In this document: piece by piece, positions 11,839-23,150 of the stretch
How positions within the stretch are numbered: position 1 is the stretch's first letter
How the letters are laid out: every line of letters starts with the position of its first letter
NCBI GenBank assembly: GCA_012934845.2
Contig: WNNJ02000174.1
Span: forward strand, 123,294-187,293
Length of the DNA stretch: 64,000 nucleotides
Origin: Pomphorhynchus laevis
Taxonomy: Eukaryota; Acanthocephala; Palaeacanthocephala; Echinorhynchida; Pomphorhynchidae
Direction: 5' to 3'
Made by a program: the position numbers and the translations under genes
The notes under the pieces: model-generated
What the model was told of the DNA's origin: nothing
What the model saw: the letters and a program-made list of their open reading frames with translations, nothing else
Database searches by the model: none

Positions 11839-12320
11839 AACAATCATTTATTAATTAATAATTGATTAATTAATAAATGATTAATTAATTAATTAATCAT
11901 TTATTTATTATTTAATTTTGGAGATGTTAATTATTTAACAGCTTATTATCTCATAAACATTTTCGAATAAGATCCTATATAATCAAATTTAATCAGAGGA
12001 AATACTTCCTTAACACTTATTTGGTCCCACCGGTATGTTCGGTAGAGGAGTTAGGGGCTGAAAACTGATAGCAAGCAGTTCCTCCTGATGACCTCTAATT
12101 CTTATTCTGATACAACGTCTATTATTTATTAGTCAATTCATAAAAATGACGTTTATTTTAAATTTCATTTTTTTAACTTGATTTAAATTATAGAAAATCT
12201 AAAAACAATTATTAATTTTATTATTTAATTATTAAATTTTGATTTAGCATTATTATGTTTTATTTATTTTATAATTATATTAAATACGTAGACTCAGTTT
12301 GCTGATTTGATTTATTTATC
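11839..12320 (+). repeat. Penelope tail module T2 with its downstream segment
   Basis: After about 140 bp of simple AT-rich sequence (with a run of ATTAATTA repeats), positions 11985-12115 hold tail module T2. It has the expected order: GAGGAAATAC, hairpin, GGTCCC, GGGGCT, CCTCCTGATGACCTCTAA. The 200 bp after it match 1865-2070 almost base for base and end in GTAGACTCAGTTTGCTGATT. No RT coding sequence is attached, so this is an isolated terminal part of the element. Confidence 0.72.
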
Positions 12321-12887
12321 CAGTTCACAACATTTATTAACTACAAAAAATTCCGTGTGATTTCTTAAAAGTCGCAAAACGTGGCATATTCGCACCCAAT
12401 GACTTCCGTATCAGCTGATTAAACGAGGAATAAAATAAGGAACTACAAAATTTAAGGAACAAATTGACAATTGATTTTTGTAAAGAATTTTTGGTTCAAA
12501 GAAAAAAGGAAAATTTTATTTTATATTTCTCTAACTTCTGTTAGCATCTTCAGAAAATTACTGAAGATATAATTTTCTAAAGATGCTAACAGAGATTAAC
12601 GAAATATCAAATAAAATTGTTCTCCTTTATTTCGAGGAGAACAAAATGGTTTAAATTTATGTATAAAACAAAATACGTAGTTTGGTCAAGTAAATTTTTT
12701 GGTCTACTGACATGTTTACTAATTAAGATAGGTCACATCGCTGTTAATGATTGTCGACTTCGATACTGAAGTTTATAAGATTATGTATTTAAAATTACAA
12801 ATTAAAAATAACGATATAAGAAGATTTACGGTATTTAAAAAATAACGAAACATTTATCAATGACGACATGTTTTACACATGTTTAAT
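12321..12887. repeat. Noncoding sequence with a 133-bp fold-back
   Basis: No gene recognised. Positions 12501-12633 form an imperfect inverted repeat: arms of about 60 bp, centred on TACTGAAGATA, contain TGTTAGCATCTT on one side and its near-complement on the other. This could be a small fold-back or MITE-like element. It lies just beyond the 3' end of the OPA3-like gene, so it may fall within that gene's 3' UTR. Confidence 0.45.
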
Positions 12888-14805
12888 TTATTTATTAAAG
12901 GCTTCTTGCTCCAATCTGGCGACACGTCGCATTAAGGATACAGTGTAGTTCTCCAATGTTTCAATTTGACTGGCTTGAATTTCATTTTTCTTTGATTCTA
13001 GTTGAGTTCTTCGTGAGTATTCAAGGTAAAGCATTAACACTGCGACAGCAATGACGACACTTTCACCAAGTACATCGGCTGCTAGTTGCACAGCTGCGGC
13101 TTCTTTCAATGGAGATACTTTTGACGAATCAAGGCCAAGAGCAAGTGTTCGAATCCTCACGTCCAACCAGTGATAAACTATAAATTAAACAAGCAACATA
13201 AGGAATTCATAATTAATCTATTAATGAAAAAATATGACGAAAATCAACCAAGTCAATTTTACAGATCATGCTGAAGTGATATCAGTACTTTTGATTAAAC
13301 ACTACATAATGACCTTACCTTAGCACGAGCACTTGCGAAATTTAGATCTACAGTTGACTCAAAGGTTAAATATTTTTATAATCATTTGATCCGCTTTTTA
13401 TGTTACCATTGGGTGATCTCACTTTAATCGTTAAAAGAAAAATGTGCATCACTGATCACCATGGGTGATCAAATGATCGCTCTAAATGATCACTATAAGA
13501 ATCAAAACAATATAAATTCAAAATTTATTTTGTAAAGAAAATATTTAATCTTAAATTACTTTTTATTTATTTTGTACATTTAGAAATCAGTAAATTCAAT
13601 TCAGATATTTTAAATTATTTACAAATTAAATTATGAAAAATGTGCCATTTGACTGCAGGTGAATTTTATCAAATTTGCTAAACTTGAGAATTGCAATGAA
13701 TTAACTATAAATTATAATTATTTTTAAGGTAAAATTAGAATTTTATTTATGACATTCAATAATAGTGTATTGATCACTACTTTGCATAAACACCAAAAAA
13801 TTCAACAAATAAAAGCGAATTATTTATTAATAAATATTAATAAATTTATTAATAAATTTAATATTATTACTAAATTTATATTATTATATTAATATTAAAA
13901 TTATATAAAAGTATAATTTAAATTATAAATTTATATTAATTAATATTAATAATTTAATATTATAAATCGGCCGCAGCTGTGCAACTAGCAGCCGATGTAC
14001 TTGGTGAAAGTGTCGTCATTGCTGTCGCAGTGTTAATGCTTTACCTTGAATACTCACGAGGAACTCAACTAGAATCAAAGAAAAATGAAATTCAAGCCAG
14101 TCAAATTGAAACATTAAAGAACTGTATCTTTAATGCGACATGTCGCCAGATTGGAGCAAGAAAGAGAATTACACTGTATCTTTATTGCGACGTGTTAATG
14201 TGACATAATAATTGTATTATGAATTAATTATTTGTGAATAACGCTTTTTTACAAACATTCCTACTTTAATGATAAGGTTATGAATCTAATGATATCGGTT
14301 GACTTAAAGCTTAAATATTTTTATAATCATTTGATCCGCTTTTTATTATACTATTGGGTAATCTCACTTTAACCGTAAAAATAAAAATGTACTGATGATC
14401 GCTCTAAATGATCAAATCGCTGATCAAATGATCGCTCTCAATGATCACTATAAGAAAGATCGTTCATATAAGAGGTCGATAGCATGATAAAATGAAGTCG
14501 CGTATGGAAAATACGAATTTTTGTTATTTTCAAGTATATTAGTTAAGCTAATATTTTTATAACTAACAATCTAAAAATATTCTAAGTAAAATGCCGGCTG
14601 GAAACTTAAATTATTTCATTCGCCGAGTGCATACCCACCACATTATAATATTGATTACTTACAACTCACATTGTGCAGGTCGAACACAAGCGTACTCTCT
14701 GAAATGCTGGGACTGAGTAGCCTTAACTTTAACGTAATTAGCTATTGGTTTACTAAGTTGCTTGGCAAATATGGATCCAAGTTTAATTAAAGGAAATGGT
14801 GCCAT
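12888..14805 (-). CDS. OPA3: OPA3-like mitochondrial protein, two exons
   Basis: Exon 1 is 14670-14805 and exon 2 is 12888-13177; the 426-nt spliced frame encodes 141 residues plus stop. Exon 1 reads MAPFPLIKLGSIFAKQLSKP and ends in VRPAQ; exon 2 restores a Phe codon across the junction (CAAT then TTTAT), giving the family hallmark PAQFYHW. The donor is GTGAGT and the acceptor is TTTAATTTATAG. Exon 2 carries SPLKEAAAVQLAADVLGE, a hydrophobic stretch VVIAVAVLMLYLEYSR and a helical C-terminal tail, as in OPA3 proteins. OPA3 is a small membrane-associated mitochondrial protein linked to optic atrophy and 3-methylglutaconic aciduria in humans. The ATG directly follows CTTCTAG on the minus strand, so a further 5'-UTR intron is possible. 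The intron holds an inverted partial copy of exon 2. Confidence 0.9.
13352..13505. repeat. Direct repeat R1 in the OPA3 intron
   Basis: This stretch recurs in the same orientation at 14299-14456. Shared blocks include TTTTTATAATCATTTGATCC and CAAATGATCGCTCT. The pair brackets the inverted exon-2 copy. R2 has extra copies of the GATCGCTCTAAATGATCA block, so the motif is prone to expansion. Confidence 0.7.
13968..14204 (+). pseudogene. Inverted partial copy of OPA3 exon 2 inside the OPA3 intron
   Basis: Positions 13968 to about 14162 are nearly the reverse complement of 12900-13098 in exon 2. The first 130 bp show about one difference, while the last 60 bp carry several. On the plus strand it still reads VQLAADVLGESVVIAVAVLM and on through IQASQIETL. 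A second, short copy of the ACTGTATC-to-GCGACGTG stretch follows at 14166-14204. It lacks exon 1, a start and the tail of exon 2, so it cannot make the protein. Because it is antisense to exon 2 within the same primary transcript, exon and intron could pair over more than 150 bp. The close match implies a recent duplication or ongoing gene conversion. Confidence 0.85.
14299..14456. repeat. Direct repeat R2 in the OPA3 intron
   Basis: Partner of R1 (13352-13505). It lies between the inverted exon-2 copy and exon 1 and contains three variants of a GATCGCTC/AAATGATCA block. Confidence 0.7.
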
Positions 14806-15829
14806 CTAGAAGTAGGAATTAGTAGATTACAAGATTAAACTGAACATAACATGAAAATAACTAGATTTATTATGCGCAGTTTGAAAAAATAGAAACTACC
14901 GTCTTTAAGGCGAAGTATAAAATTATGACATAATCGAGGGATGCCGACATTTTATTGATCCATGCAATACAGTGGTATGCAAATGTTATTTTGCAACTTT
15001 CTAGATATATACAGCTGACCTGTCATATTAGCATTATTACATTTGACGTAAACTTAGAAATTTCATGCCCCGTTTACGCATCTTCTATGTAATTTACCCT
15101 TCCAGAAATATTCAATTAGACAATTTACTTAAAAATGAATACCGTTTTACTAAGGAACATATGGGATATTAAACTTTACAATCCATTCAGACAGATGAAG
15201 TTAGGATATGACAGTTAACCCTTTTGAGGAGAGCTGCCGACCACCATGAGCTCGTATAGAAAAATATTTATAATCGAGGTGTTGAGTTGATAGCAAAAAT
15301 TCTAGAACTCTTAAATATAAATGCGATACAGCTTTTTTAAATGAAATCACATTATTTTAATAAAATTCACTAAATACATTTCAATGAGTTTAGTAAATAT
15401 AAATTTATAAAGAAAAAAGTTCTATTTAAAAGAAACACTTATTTTTAAAGTGTGATTAACAATTTTTAACAATTAAGGAAACATTACAATCAATGACTGT
15501 TTGCATAATTGACTGCTTTAAAGAAAAATTATTTTCTGTTACCGCGAATCGAGACATTCACTACGTGATCTATTTTACAAAAAACGGTTATTATATTTAT
15601 AATAATATTATATTTTTATTCTCGGACATTGTCAATGTCCGAGAAATACCAGTGGAAATTGCAATTATTAATTTCTATTAATAAATATATTTTTTTAGTT
15701 AATAATAAATTTATTTATAATAAAATATAATATTTTTTTTATTATTACACAAAATTACATTGAACACAAGACAAATCAAATAGTCAAATACTAGACAAAA
15801 AGTTTGACCTCATTATAAATACATTCTAA
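14806..15829. other. Region upstream of the OPA3-like gene
   Basis: This region should contain the OPA3 promoter and 5' UTR on the minus strand, but no core promoter motif was identified with confidence. A perfect hairpin lies at 15619-15645 (12-bp arms TTCTCGGACATT and complement, 3-nt loop). The 62-codon plus-strand frame at 15493 has no recognisable similarity. The region next to the LINE fragment is very AT-rich. Confidence 0.45.
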
Positions 15830-16498
15830 CTATATTTCTTCAGACCTCTGACGACGGCATCGAAAACACCAAGAATTTGATTTTATTAGACCAAACCCGA
15901 TCTTTCGACGTAACGTAGCGATACAATCACTGTAGTTATTGTCCCCTCTTAAGGCCTGTATTGACGCTATTCTCTTAAGCAATGCATGTGACTCTCTACT
16001 GATTCCGCCAGACGATGAAAAAATAACCGGAATAAATGAAGCACGATCGACCCTAGATACTCGCTCTAAATATTTGGCCTGCTTTTTGTTGTGATGATAC
16101 TCAAACAAACTATGAGGGCTTCGATTGGCATACGATGGAGCATGAACGTTATAAACGCAAATGTCTAGAAAAGACCGCTCTGTCGAATCCCCGTATAAAC
16201 CACTGCATGCAACATCAAGGCGTGCATTCATATCCTTACACGTTGTTATTCTATCAAATTTGTAAGAAGACTCAACAGGAAGTAGGACCAGCTCAATTTC
16301 AATAGCCTTACATGTTGCAGATAATATACCTGCTATAATGTCGCGCATCACATTATGTCGAACAATTGTAAAGGCCCCTGTTTTGCAAGATAGTGTGTGC
16401 GATACGTTGTTAAGTTCTCCACAAACACATTTTGTCGGAGCGTCTTTTAATTGCCATCCATATCTAGCGGCAAGCCCAGAAAAAATAAAATATAACAT
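15830..16498 (-). mobile_element. Family C LINE, C-terminal Cys-His and restriction-like endonuclease region
   Basis: An open frame of 222 residues covers the C-terminal end of a restriction-endonuclease-type LINE protein. Near the start is a CCHC-like cluster (CVCGELNNVSHTLSCKTG), followed by an RHN motif. The nuclease core comes next: ARLDV, then SFLDICVYN, then EYHHNKKQAKYLERV, and SFIPVIFSSSGGISRES. The D, LD and K-Y residues fit a PD-(D/E)XK restriction-like endonuclease, the enzyme that nicks target DNA in early-branching LINE clades. The frame has no stop over 660 bp, so this copy is younger than the RT relics at 7.7-11.1 kb. It starts abruptly next to a truncated Penelope tail (T3), so it is 5'-truncated or was cut by that insertion. 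Confidence 0.72.
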
Positions 16499-16506
16499 TT
16501 AAGTAA

Positions 16507-16730
16507 TATTTATCAGAGGAAATACGTCATTATCGCGTATTTTGCCTTGTTGCTATGTTGGGTCGAGAAATAGGCGCCGAAACCTGATAAAAGTTTAAAA
16601 CCAGGATAAAACCCGGTTAAAAATTTCTTGGTTATAAATACTTAATTTTTAACCAGGATAAAAGTTTTAAAAGATTTTAAACGATTTTTAACATGGTTAA
16701 AAGTTTCTTGGTTATAAATACTTATAATAA
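16507..16730 (+). repeat. Truncated Penelope tail module T3 and a small direct repeat
   Basis: Positions 16507-16590 match the first two thirds of the tail module (ATCAGAGGAAATACG through GCCGAAACCTGATA) and then break off. Its hairpin arms (ATACG with CGTAT) differ from T1 yet still pair. After it, a 30-bp unit ending GGTTATAAATACTTA occurs twice (about 16612-16642 and 16696-16726), with related AACCAGGATAAAA blocks nearby. Confidence 0.6.
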
Positions 16731-16871
16731 AATACACACAATAATCTGCCAAAGCGATAAAAAACGATACAAACAACAACCATTGATATTGATCCGATAG
16801 CAAAATCTTGTGGTCGACCTCCTAGAAGCAGTGATGTTGCTACTATTCCAAATTCAACTTTAAATTAATCA

Positions 16872-17144
16872 ATGAATGACGCTTCTTATATACGTTTACC
16901 TTGCGACCAAGCAAATACTTTTGATTATATTACGCGACAAGTGGGATGTGATGGAATAGGCTGCAATGTTTGGACAGCTGTTTGCTGTCAATCGAACCAT
17001 GAACCTGTCTTTTCGACTAGAAATATAGATTCTGCTCACAATTTTCGGCTAACAGCTTTTTGCTCTGCCAGACTTTGCAAAATTGTTGACAGTGCATCAT
17101 CGGTTCCGTCTACACGAAATATAGATAAATCAACGATACACTGA
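16872..17144 (+). mobile_element. Decayed LINE ORF1 N-terminus with Cys-rich finger
   Basis: The frame encodes VGCDGIGCNVWTAV and, later, FCSARLCKIV. The spacing resembles the finger at the start of the ORF1 at 41903-43120 (VGCDAPNCDVWSIV, then MCGFCSAV). It is very likely the N-terminal finger of a related LINE ORF1. Sequence to about 17770 has no further clear match, and a Ty3/gypsy fossil begins there. Confidence 0.5.
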
Positions 17145-17771
17145 TCTGTACACATTGGAAAATTGCCTAGTATGGCCAGCAAAGAAGACCCTATGATTGC
17201 TTTAATAAACATTGATTTGACTGATGATGGTTTGACTCAATCTGAGTTAACTTACATGAATTTTGATAATTCTACAATTATTTCATTCGACAAATACTGT
17301 GGACATATATTCTGTCATCAGACAAGATAAAAATGATGTAATTAAAACTTGGAAATTGTCGAATACTGAAGAATCCGTTAAGAATCCGTTAAAAGCAACG
17401 ATGGTAATATGAATTATCGAATTACTAATAGTAGAACAAAAACTTATAATCGTCAAGTAATACATATTACGAAGCAAGTACTTTATCGGGTAGTGCATCT
17501 GCCTACCAAAATAAAAGTGATAGATAACAAAACCTTAATAGAAGTTATAATATTATTCTCAGCGGAATCTCATAATCAGCCGTAAAAATTTCCAAGAACG
17601 CTTAAATCACGATGTTGATAGACTACGTGTAGTACATTTAATACAGATTAACTGGCTGACTTATTAATTGTTATTTTATTATAGATTGTCTAATAAAGCC
17701 CCTGTTGGTTTATCACAATTTATTAGACAATTAAAGCTGGAAAATCGAGTGATAGTTGTTCAAGTTGTACA
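17145..17771. other. Unassigned sequence between LINE ORF1 relic and gypsy fossil
   Basis: Moderately coding-like composition, possibly the rest of the decayed LINE ORF1. No motif can be named. The minus-strand frame at 17283-17498 has no supporting similarity. Confidence 0.35.
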
Positions 17772-19492
17772 ATGGACAAGCTTATCAAGCCAGACGTCCT
17801 CAATTTGACTAAGGATACAATCGACGCTGAAACTCATTAGCGACATTGGAAGAAACGCCTTATCTCGTTCATGACAAGTATTGGAAATTTACAGGATGAA
17901 CATAAAGTACCTTTGCTAACAAATCTGGTCACAAGCGAATTGTTCCGATTCATCAAGTCATGTCAAACGTTCGAGGAAGCGCTCGCCGCGTTAGAAGTCC
18001 TCTTCGTTAAGCGCGTAATACAATATTTCAACGACACGTATCATCGACATGTCGACAATCCACTTCACAGACAATAGATGAGTTCGTACTAGCTATTGCG
18101 CCTGGGGAAGTTATGTGAGTTTAAAGTTGTCAAGGCCAAAGAGCATCACGATCTTTATGTACGAGATTCTTTATTCGAGGATTTAGATCACCAGGTATTC
18201 GGCAAAGATTGCTCGAACGACATCGCATCACGTTGGACGAAGCATATAAAGCTGCTCGATCGCTGGAGCAGGCAGAAATCCAAGCAAATAATTATTCGAC
18301 GGTGAACCCGAATACATCAGACATAGTTAACGTGGCTGCATGTGAAGGCACGTAACTCGATAACACCAAATATAGCAAAATGAATGCAGTGCTCAAAAAC
18401 TGTTTCTTTTGCGGAGGCCTCCAACATACTCGCATTCAATGTCCAGCTCGAGAGGCAGAATGTAGAAAGTGCCGAAAGAAAGAACATTTTGCCAAGGTGT
18501 GCCGATCAACTGGACCAAGAAAAAAGGATACTTTGAATACTACTAGTATTGCTCAAATTACATGCTCGTCGATCACTTCGGGATTATCTCGTTCGATTAC
18601 CAAAATAAGAATCGGATCCCTAATCGCCTATGCGCTAATCGATAGGGTAGCAGTGGTAATTTCATATCTACACAAATGGCCAATCGGTGTAAGTTATCCA
18701 TCCATAAAGGTCACGAACGCGTGAAATGGAATCAACATCATTTGTAAAAATTCTTGACATATACTATTTTTATCTCGTTAAATTAAACGACAATGAATAC
18801 GACAATGTCAAATGTTTAATTGTTGATGATCTCTACGCGGAAAAAATTTTGGGTAACCCGTTTTTCAAACGATTATCAAGTGTGACAGTCCAATTTAGAG
18901 GAGAAAAGCCCGAAAAAACTGTGGGAACTTTACAAGCTATGAAGATTGAACTGATTTCTCTATTCAAGCATTTGACAACGGACATACATCCAATTCAAAC
19001 AAAATCTAGACGCCGTACTCCTTCTCAAGATGCGTTTATACGATCTGAAATAGAGCGACTACTTCGTGTCGACATTATCGAAGGTAGCTATTCACCATGG
19101 AGAGCTCAGGCGTTTATTGTTACTAACGTGATAGGCAAAAGGCGAATGGTAGTCGATTATTCTCGAACGATCGACCGGTTTACAATGCTCGATGCGTACC
19201 CGTTACCAAGTACAGATGATCTGGTCGACAAGTTGTCAACGTTCAAAATATTTACATGTCTGGACATGAAGGACGCATACAACCAAATACCAATTCTCCA
19301 ATCAGAACGAGAATACACGGCGTTTGAAGCGGGAGGTGGGTTATACCAATATAAACAAATTCCCTTTGGCCTAACCAATGGAGTAGCCGTGTTCCAACGC
19401 GTGATTAATTCTTTAATACAACACGAACATGTACAAGGAGTGTTTACGTATTTAGACGATGTAATAGTTGTTGGTACTCAATGTGACGAGTA
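17772..19492 (+). mobile_element. Ty3/gypsy fossil, gag to RT, no LTRs recognised
   Basis: Old copy of a Ty3/gypsy element of the same general kind as the one at 58109-61922. Parts recognised in order: gag, zinc-knuckle region (about 18400-18500), a protease-like stretch and the first half of reverse transcriptase. It is broken, with several lesions, and lacks RNase H, integrase and recognisable LTRs. It stops abruptly at about 19492, where LINE endonuclease sequence begins. It looks much older than the element at 58 kb, judging by decay and lost parts. Confidence 0.8.
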
Positions 19493-20324
19493 TGGATCGC
19501 TTAAGAATTTGTGCTTTTATGCTAACTGTAAGTCCGTCAGTATTAATATTTGCGTTCTATATTGTTTTACATCAGTTTCAATAAATTTTGATGCTTCTAA
19601 GCCACTTTTGAGCTCCTTGTGCGTTAGCAAACATTTTATACTCGTTGGCGATTCCAATCTACCAAAATCAAATTGGTCAGAATCTCTCATTACTGAAGGT
19701 AGCATTGATGAAAAGGATTTATCCGAATTCCTAGTTGATGAAATGCTTCTAATTCAGCATATATACAAACCTACATGTAGTTCATCAAGGCCGGGATCCA
19801 TCCTCGATTTGGCATTCACCAAACGTATCACTGGCATAGAAAAAGGTAGTTATCTGTCACCTTTCGGTAGCAGTGATCATTGTGTACTCGCTTAAGAGTC
19901 TACTCCAGCATTCATTTCTGTAGTAATTGTGAGAAAGTATTTAAGCGTCAATGGTCGAAGGTCAAAACTGAAGACATTTTAAATTTTAGTCAGTTTCATC
20001 CACTTCGCGTGATAGGTAAAGATAAGAAACTACTTAATTAGATTTTGGATTATCTAATTAATATTTCAGAAACATTCGACCCAACACGTGCAATTTCTTC
20101 ACAATCTAAATTTCCACTTATGTTGAAAACTCGTAATCAACTTTGCCTAATGTCACGTTCAGATTCGGATCGAATTCCTCGTTATTGACTAATGCAAAAT
20201 TTATGTACACGACTAAAACTAAGAAAGCAGAACAAGTTCGCAGCAGTTATTGCGATTGAGGCATATAAACAGCCTAAACCGTTTTGGGCATATGTTCGCT
20301 CAATTCCTTCTAGCTATCGCCATA
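19493..20324 (+). mobile_element. Family A LINE copy, first part (endonuclease half to linker)
   Basis: Starts within the endonuclease domain: a stretch like the fragment at 57420-57645, then FILVGDSNLPKSNW, the STOP-free run to SSDHCVLA at 19875 (the SDH catalytic signature of APE-type LINE nucleases), then decayed linker sequence ending in KLRKQNKFAAVIAIEAYKQP near 20220-20275. Stops and frameshifts are present after 19895. The 5' half is missing, where the gypsy fossil abuts. The element is cut at about 20324 by a family B LINE and resumes at about 21726. Confidence 0.75.
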
Positions 20325-21725
20325 TTTCAGTACTCCCTACTCCTTCTAAGCTCAAGGAACGCCTCATATTAATACATATCAACGCTTATCTCTCTCCTCA
20401 TCCAATCTTTACCCTCCTTTCCAATCCGCTTTCCGCTCTAATTACTCCGCAAAAATTGCCTGCATGAAGGTTTACAACGACTTACTCATTTCTCGAGACA
20501 AGGCTCTATATAGTGTTCTCATCACCCTCGACCTCTCCTCCGCCTTCGACATTGTCGATCACTCCGTCCTCCTTTCTCCCCTTCACTATGATTACGGCTT
20601 TTCTTCCTCCTCCGTAGCATGGTTTGTCTCATATCTATCCGACTGTTACATTCGCGTATGTTCTAATGCATCATCCTGCCCTCCCATCCCTATTTTTTGC
20701 GGGGTCCCACAAGGTTCAGTCTTAGGTCTCCTGATTTTCTCTTCTGCTTGGCGATCTCCCTCCGTTTATCAAACCTTACTCCTTTAGCGTCATGCTATAT
20801 GCCGATGACATCTTCATCTATGATCATGCACCCGCCCATCGCATACACAATATCGGCATTTCTGCCTCCAACTGTCTTTCTTCTATCTACAAACGTCTCT
20901 CCAATCTCCATCTCGTTCTAAACACCGACAAGTCCAAAATAATGTGGATCCTTCACCGTAAAATAAGCATATATCCTCCCACTGTATATTTTGCCTCATC
21001 ACTCATCTCCATAGTACACAATCTTACTTTCTTATTTCGATGATCACCTTTCCCTTAAATCCTTAGTTCGTGACAAGATCCACTCGTATAACTTAATTAT
21101 CCGTAACATACGCCGTATCCGCCCCCTTATCGACTTCCGTTCTTGTATGTCTCTTCTTTCATCGCTTCTCTTCCCTAAAATCGATTACTGCCTCAGCCTT
21201 TTCGCAAATTCTCCAAAATCCATCATCCAACCGCTACAACGAATAATCAATTCCGCTGTTCGAGTGCTCTTTCGTCTCCGTCGCTTCGACTACACATCCA
21301 CATATCTTGCCCAACTCTCCTGGCCCACCATCCACATCCGCAACAAAATCTGCCTACTCTTCGTAACTTTTCGTATCATCGCTGTCGGCTCCCAACTGTT
21401 CATCAACCTTCCTTTATTAAAAGACACTCGTTCCAACACGCTATCGCTGCGTTCCCGTCATACCATCTTACTCCATGTTCCCAATTACTCCAACAACTAC
21501 CGTTTTCGATCCTTCCTCGTCGTCTACCCACTCGCCTGGAATCAACACCTCTCGATGTCCGCCGCGCTCCCTCCTTTATCACTTTCAAACACCTCCCTCG
21601 TTCACACTTTCTCGACACATGATTTACATTTTTGTTTTGTTGTGGTCATGTAAGCGTGCGCTGGCACGCATTTGCCACGTTAAAAATAAATCTAATTTTT
21701 TAATAGAACTATTTTTTCTCTAATC
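20325..21725 (+). mobile_element. Family B LINE, 5'-truncated copy inserted in the family A LINE
   Basis: CR1/L2-like LINE fragment beginning inside RT and reaching the 3' end. RT motifs: ITLDLSSAFDIVDHSVLL (20521-20575), CGVPQGSVLG (20700-20730) and MLYADDIFIYDHAP (20792-20830). The C-terminal part runs 21147-21600. The frame shifts around 20740 and 21040, so it is dead. The 3' end carries the family hairpin GCGTGC-GCTG-GCACGC at 21654-21669, followed by an AT-rich tail. Family A sequence flanks it on both sides, so family B inserted after family A. Confidence 0.8.
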
Positions 21726-23150
21726 AATTCTATTAATACTGTGAATTGTGTATTGACTAATAAAGTTAAAATAGCTGAAGCTCTGGCTTCGGGCTTTTCT
21801 CATCCGTTGGAGATTAGGAGCTATTTCACAACGATCAACAACTCTTAAATATATTCCAATTAAGTTGAGGCGTACTTAAGAAATCTTGATTCCACATCGC
21901 TCAAGAGGTTCGGATGACATTTCTCCATTCCTTCTAGAAACTATGTCTTCATGCCTTGCTCTATTTCTTGCCAAACTCTTCCAATACAGTATTTCCAACT
22001 CTTGGGTTCCTAATTCGTGGAAGTCTACAATTATTGTCCAATTCCAAATAAATCAATGTCGTCATCTTGCTCAGACTAGAGACCTATAAGCCTCATTTAG
22101 ATGAACACAAGATTATTAAAAATTCACAGAACGGTTTTCGTTCCAAACGATTGTCTTACTAATCTGTTGTCAGTTCGTGAATTGTGGACTGAGGCGACTA
22201 GCTCAGGTAAATGTTTCGTTATCTTAGATTTTTCAAAGGCATTCGATCGAGTTTCGCACTCATGTATAATTCATTTGTTATCTCACTAAGGTGTTCCTTG
22301 TACCATCTGCAATTGGATTAAGAAAATGTAAATTGTGATCTCTCAGGGTACTGTATTGGGTCCTCTTCTTTTTATCACGTTTCTAAATGACTTATTATTA
22401 CGTATCCAAAACTCATGCTTAGCCTTTGCCGATGATGTAAAACGGTGCATTAGAGATAGTAAACTGGATGCTAGACTGTTGTAGAACGACCTTAACCGCA
22501 TTTATGAATAAAGTGAAGCAACGCGGATGAAGTTAAATATAAGTAAATGCGTATGTATGAGGTTAGGTAGCATTGAGATCGATCATAATTACAACATTGG
22601 AGGACATATACTTACTATTGTGTCGGAGAAAAATGATTTGGGTGTAATAATACACAAGACAGTAGAAACACGTTTAATACTGGCTTTTCTCGCAGTAAGG
22701 CAGTACTGCCTTGTATTGCATCAAAAATTGCTTCTCTAGAATGAACCCTTCTGTCTTTAAACTCTTTTATTGTTCTTTGGTTCATCCACATCTTAGTATT
22801 GCATTCAAGCTGCTTTTCCATGTCCTAAAGGAAACATTACTGATATTTAACCAGTGCTTCGTCGCATGTCTCGAATTTGATTATATAATTCGTTTTCGTG
22901 TGAGAACAGGCTATCCTTGCTAGTTTATATAAAGCATGACTAATACTACTGTATCCCGATCTCTTGGCGATCTGGGCAATTTTTAAATAATTTAAAGGAC
23001 ATCCCATAAATGTTATAAAGTTAAGAACTACGAATTGTCGTGGACATCTCCTAACCCTCTATAAATTTGTCCCTGGTAGAAATTCTCGAATAGTGAGACA
23101 TTCTAATGGTGCAATCAACATTTAGAATGCACTACATGAGGATAGAGGAT
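21726..23150 (+). mobile_element. Family A LINE copy, second part (RT to C-terminus)
   Basis: Continues the LINE split by the family B insertion. Recognised blocks: KIAEALASGFS (about 21765), SDDISPFLLETMSS (21900), ILDFSKAFDRVSHSCIIHLL (22215-22285), QGTVLGPLLFITFLNDLLLRI (22345-22410), LAFADDVK (22420) and NISKCVCMRLGS (22530-22575). The C-terminal block has RTTNCRGHLLTLYKFVPGR (23018-23080). These match the intact ORF2 at 39042-41996 block by block. Several stops and frameshifts are present. Confidence 0.78.

Noticed and set aside
15493-15681. 62-codon frame as a small gene
   Set aside because: No similarity; it runs through a perfect hairpin and AT-rich sequence and is typical of chance frames here.
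19157-19378. Minus-strand frames within coding fossils (also 21403-21618, 51569-52581, 58574-61601)
   Set aside because: They are antisense shadows of reverse transcriptase, gag-pol or LINE frames.
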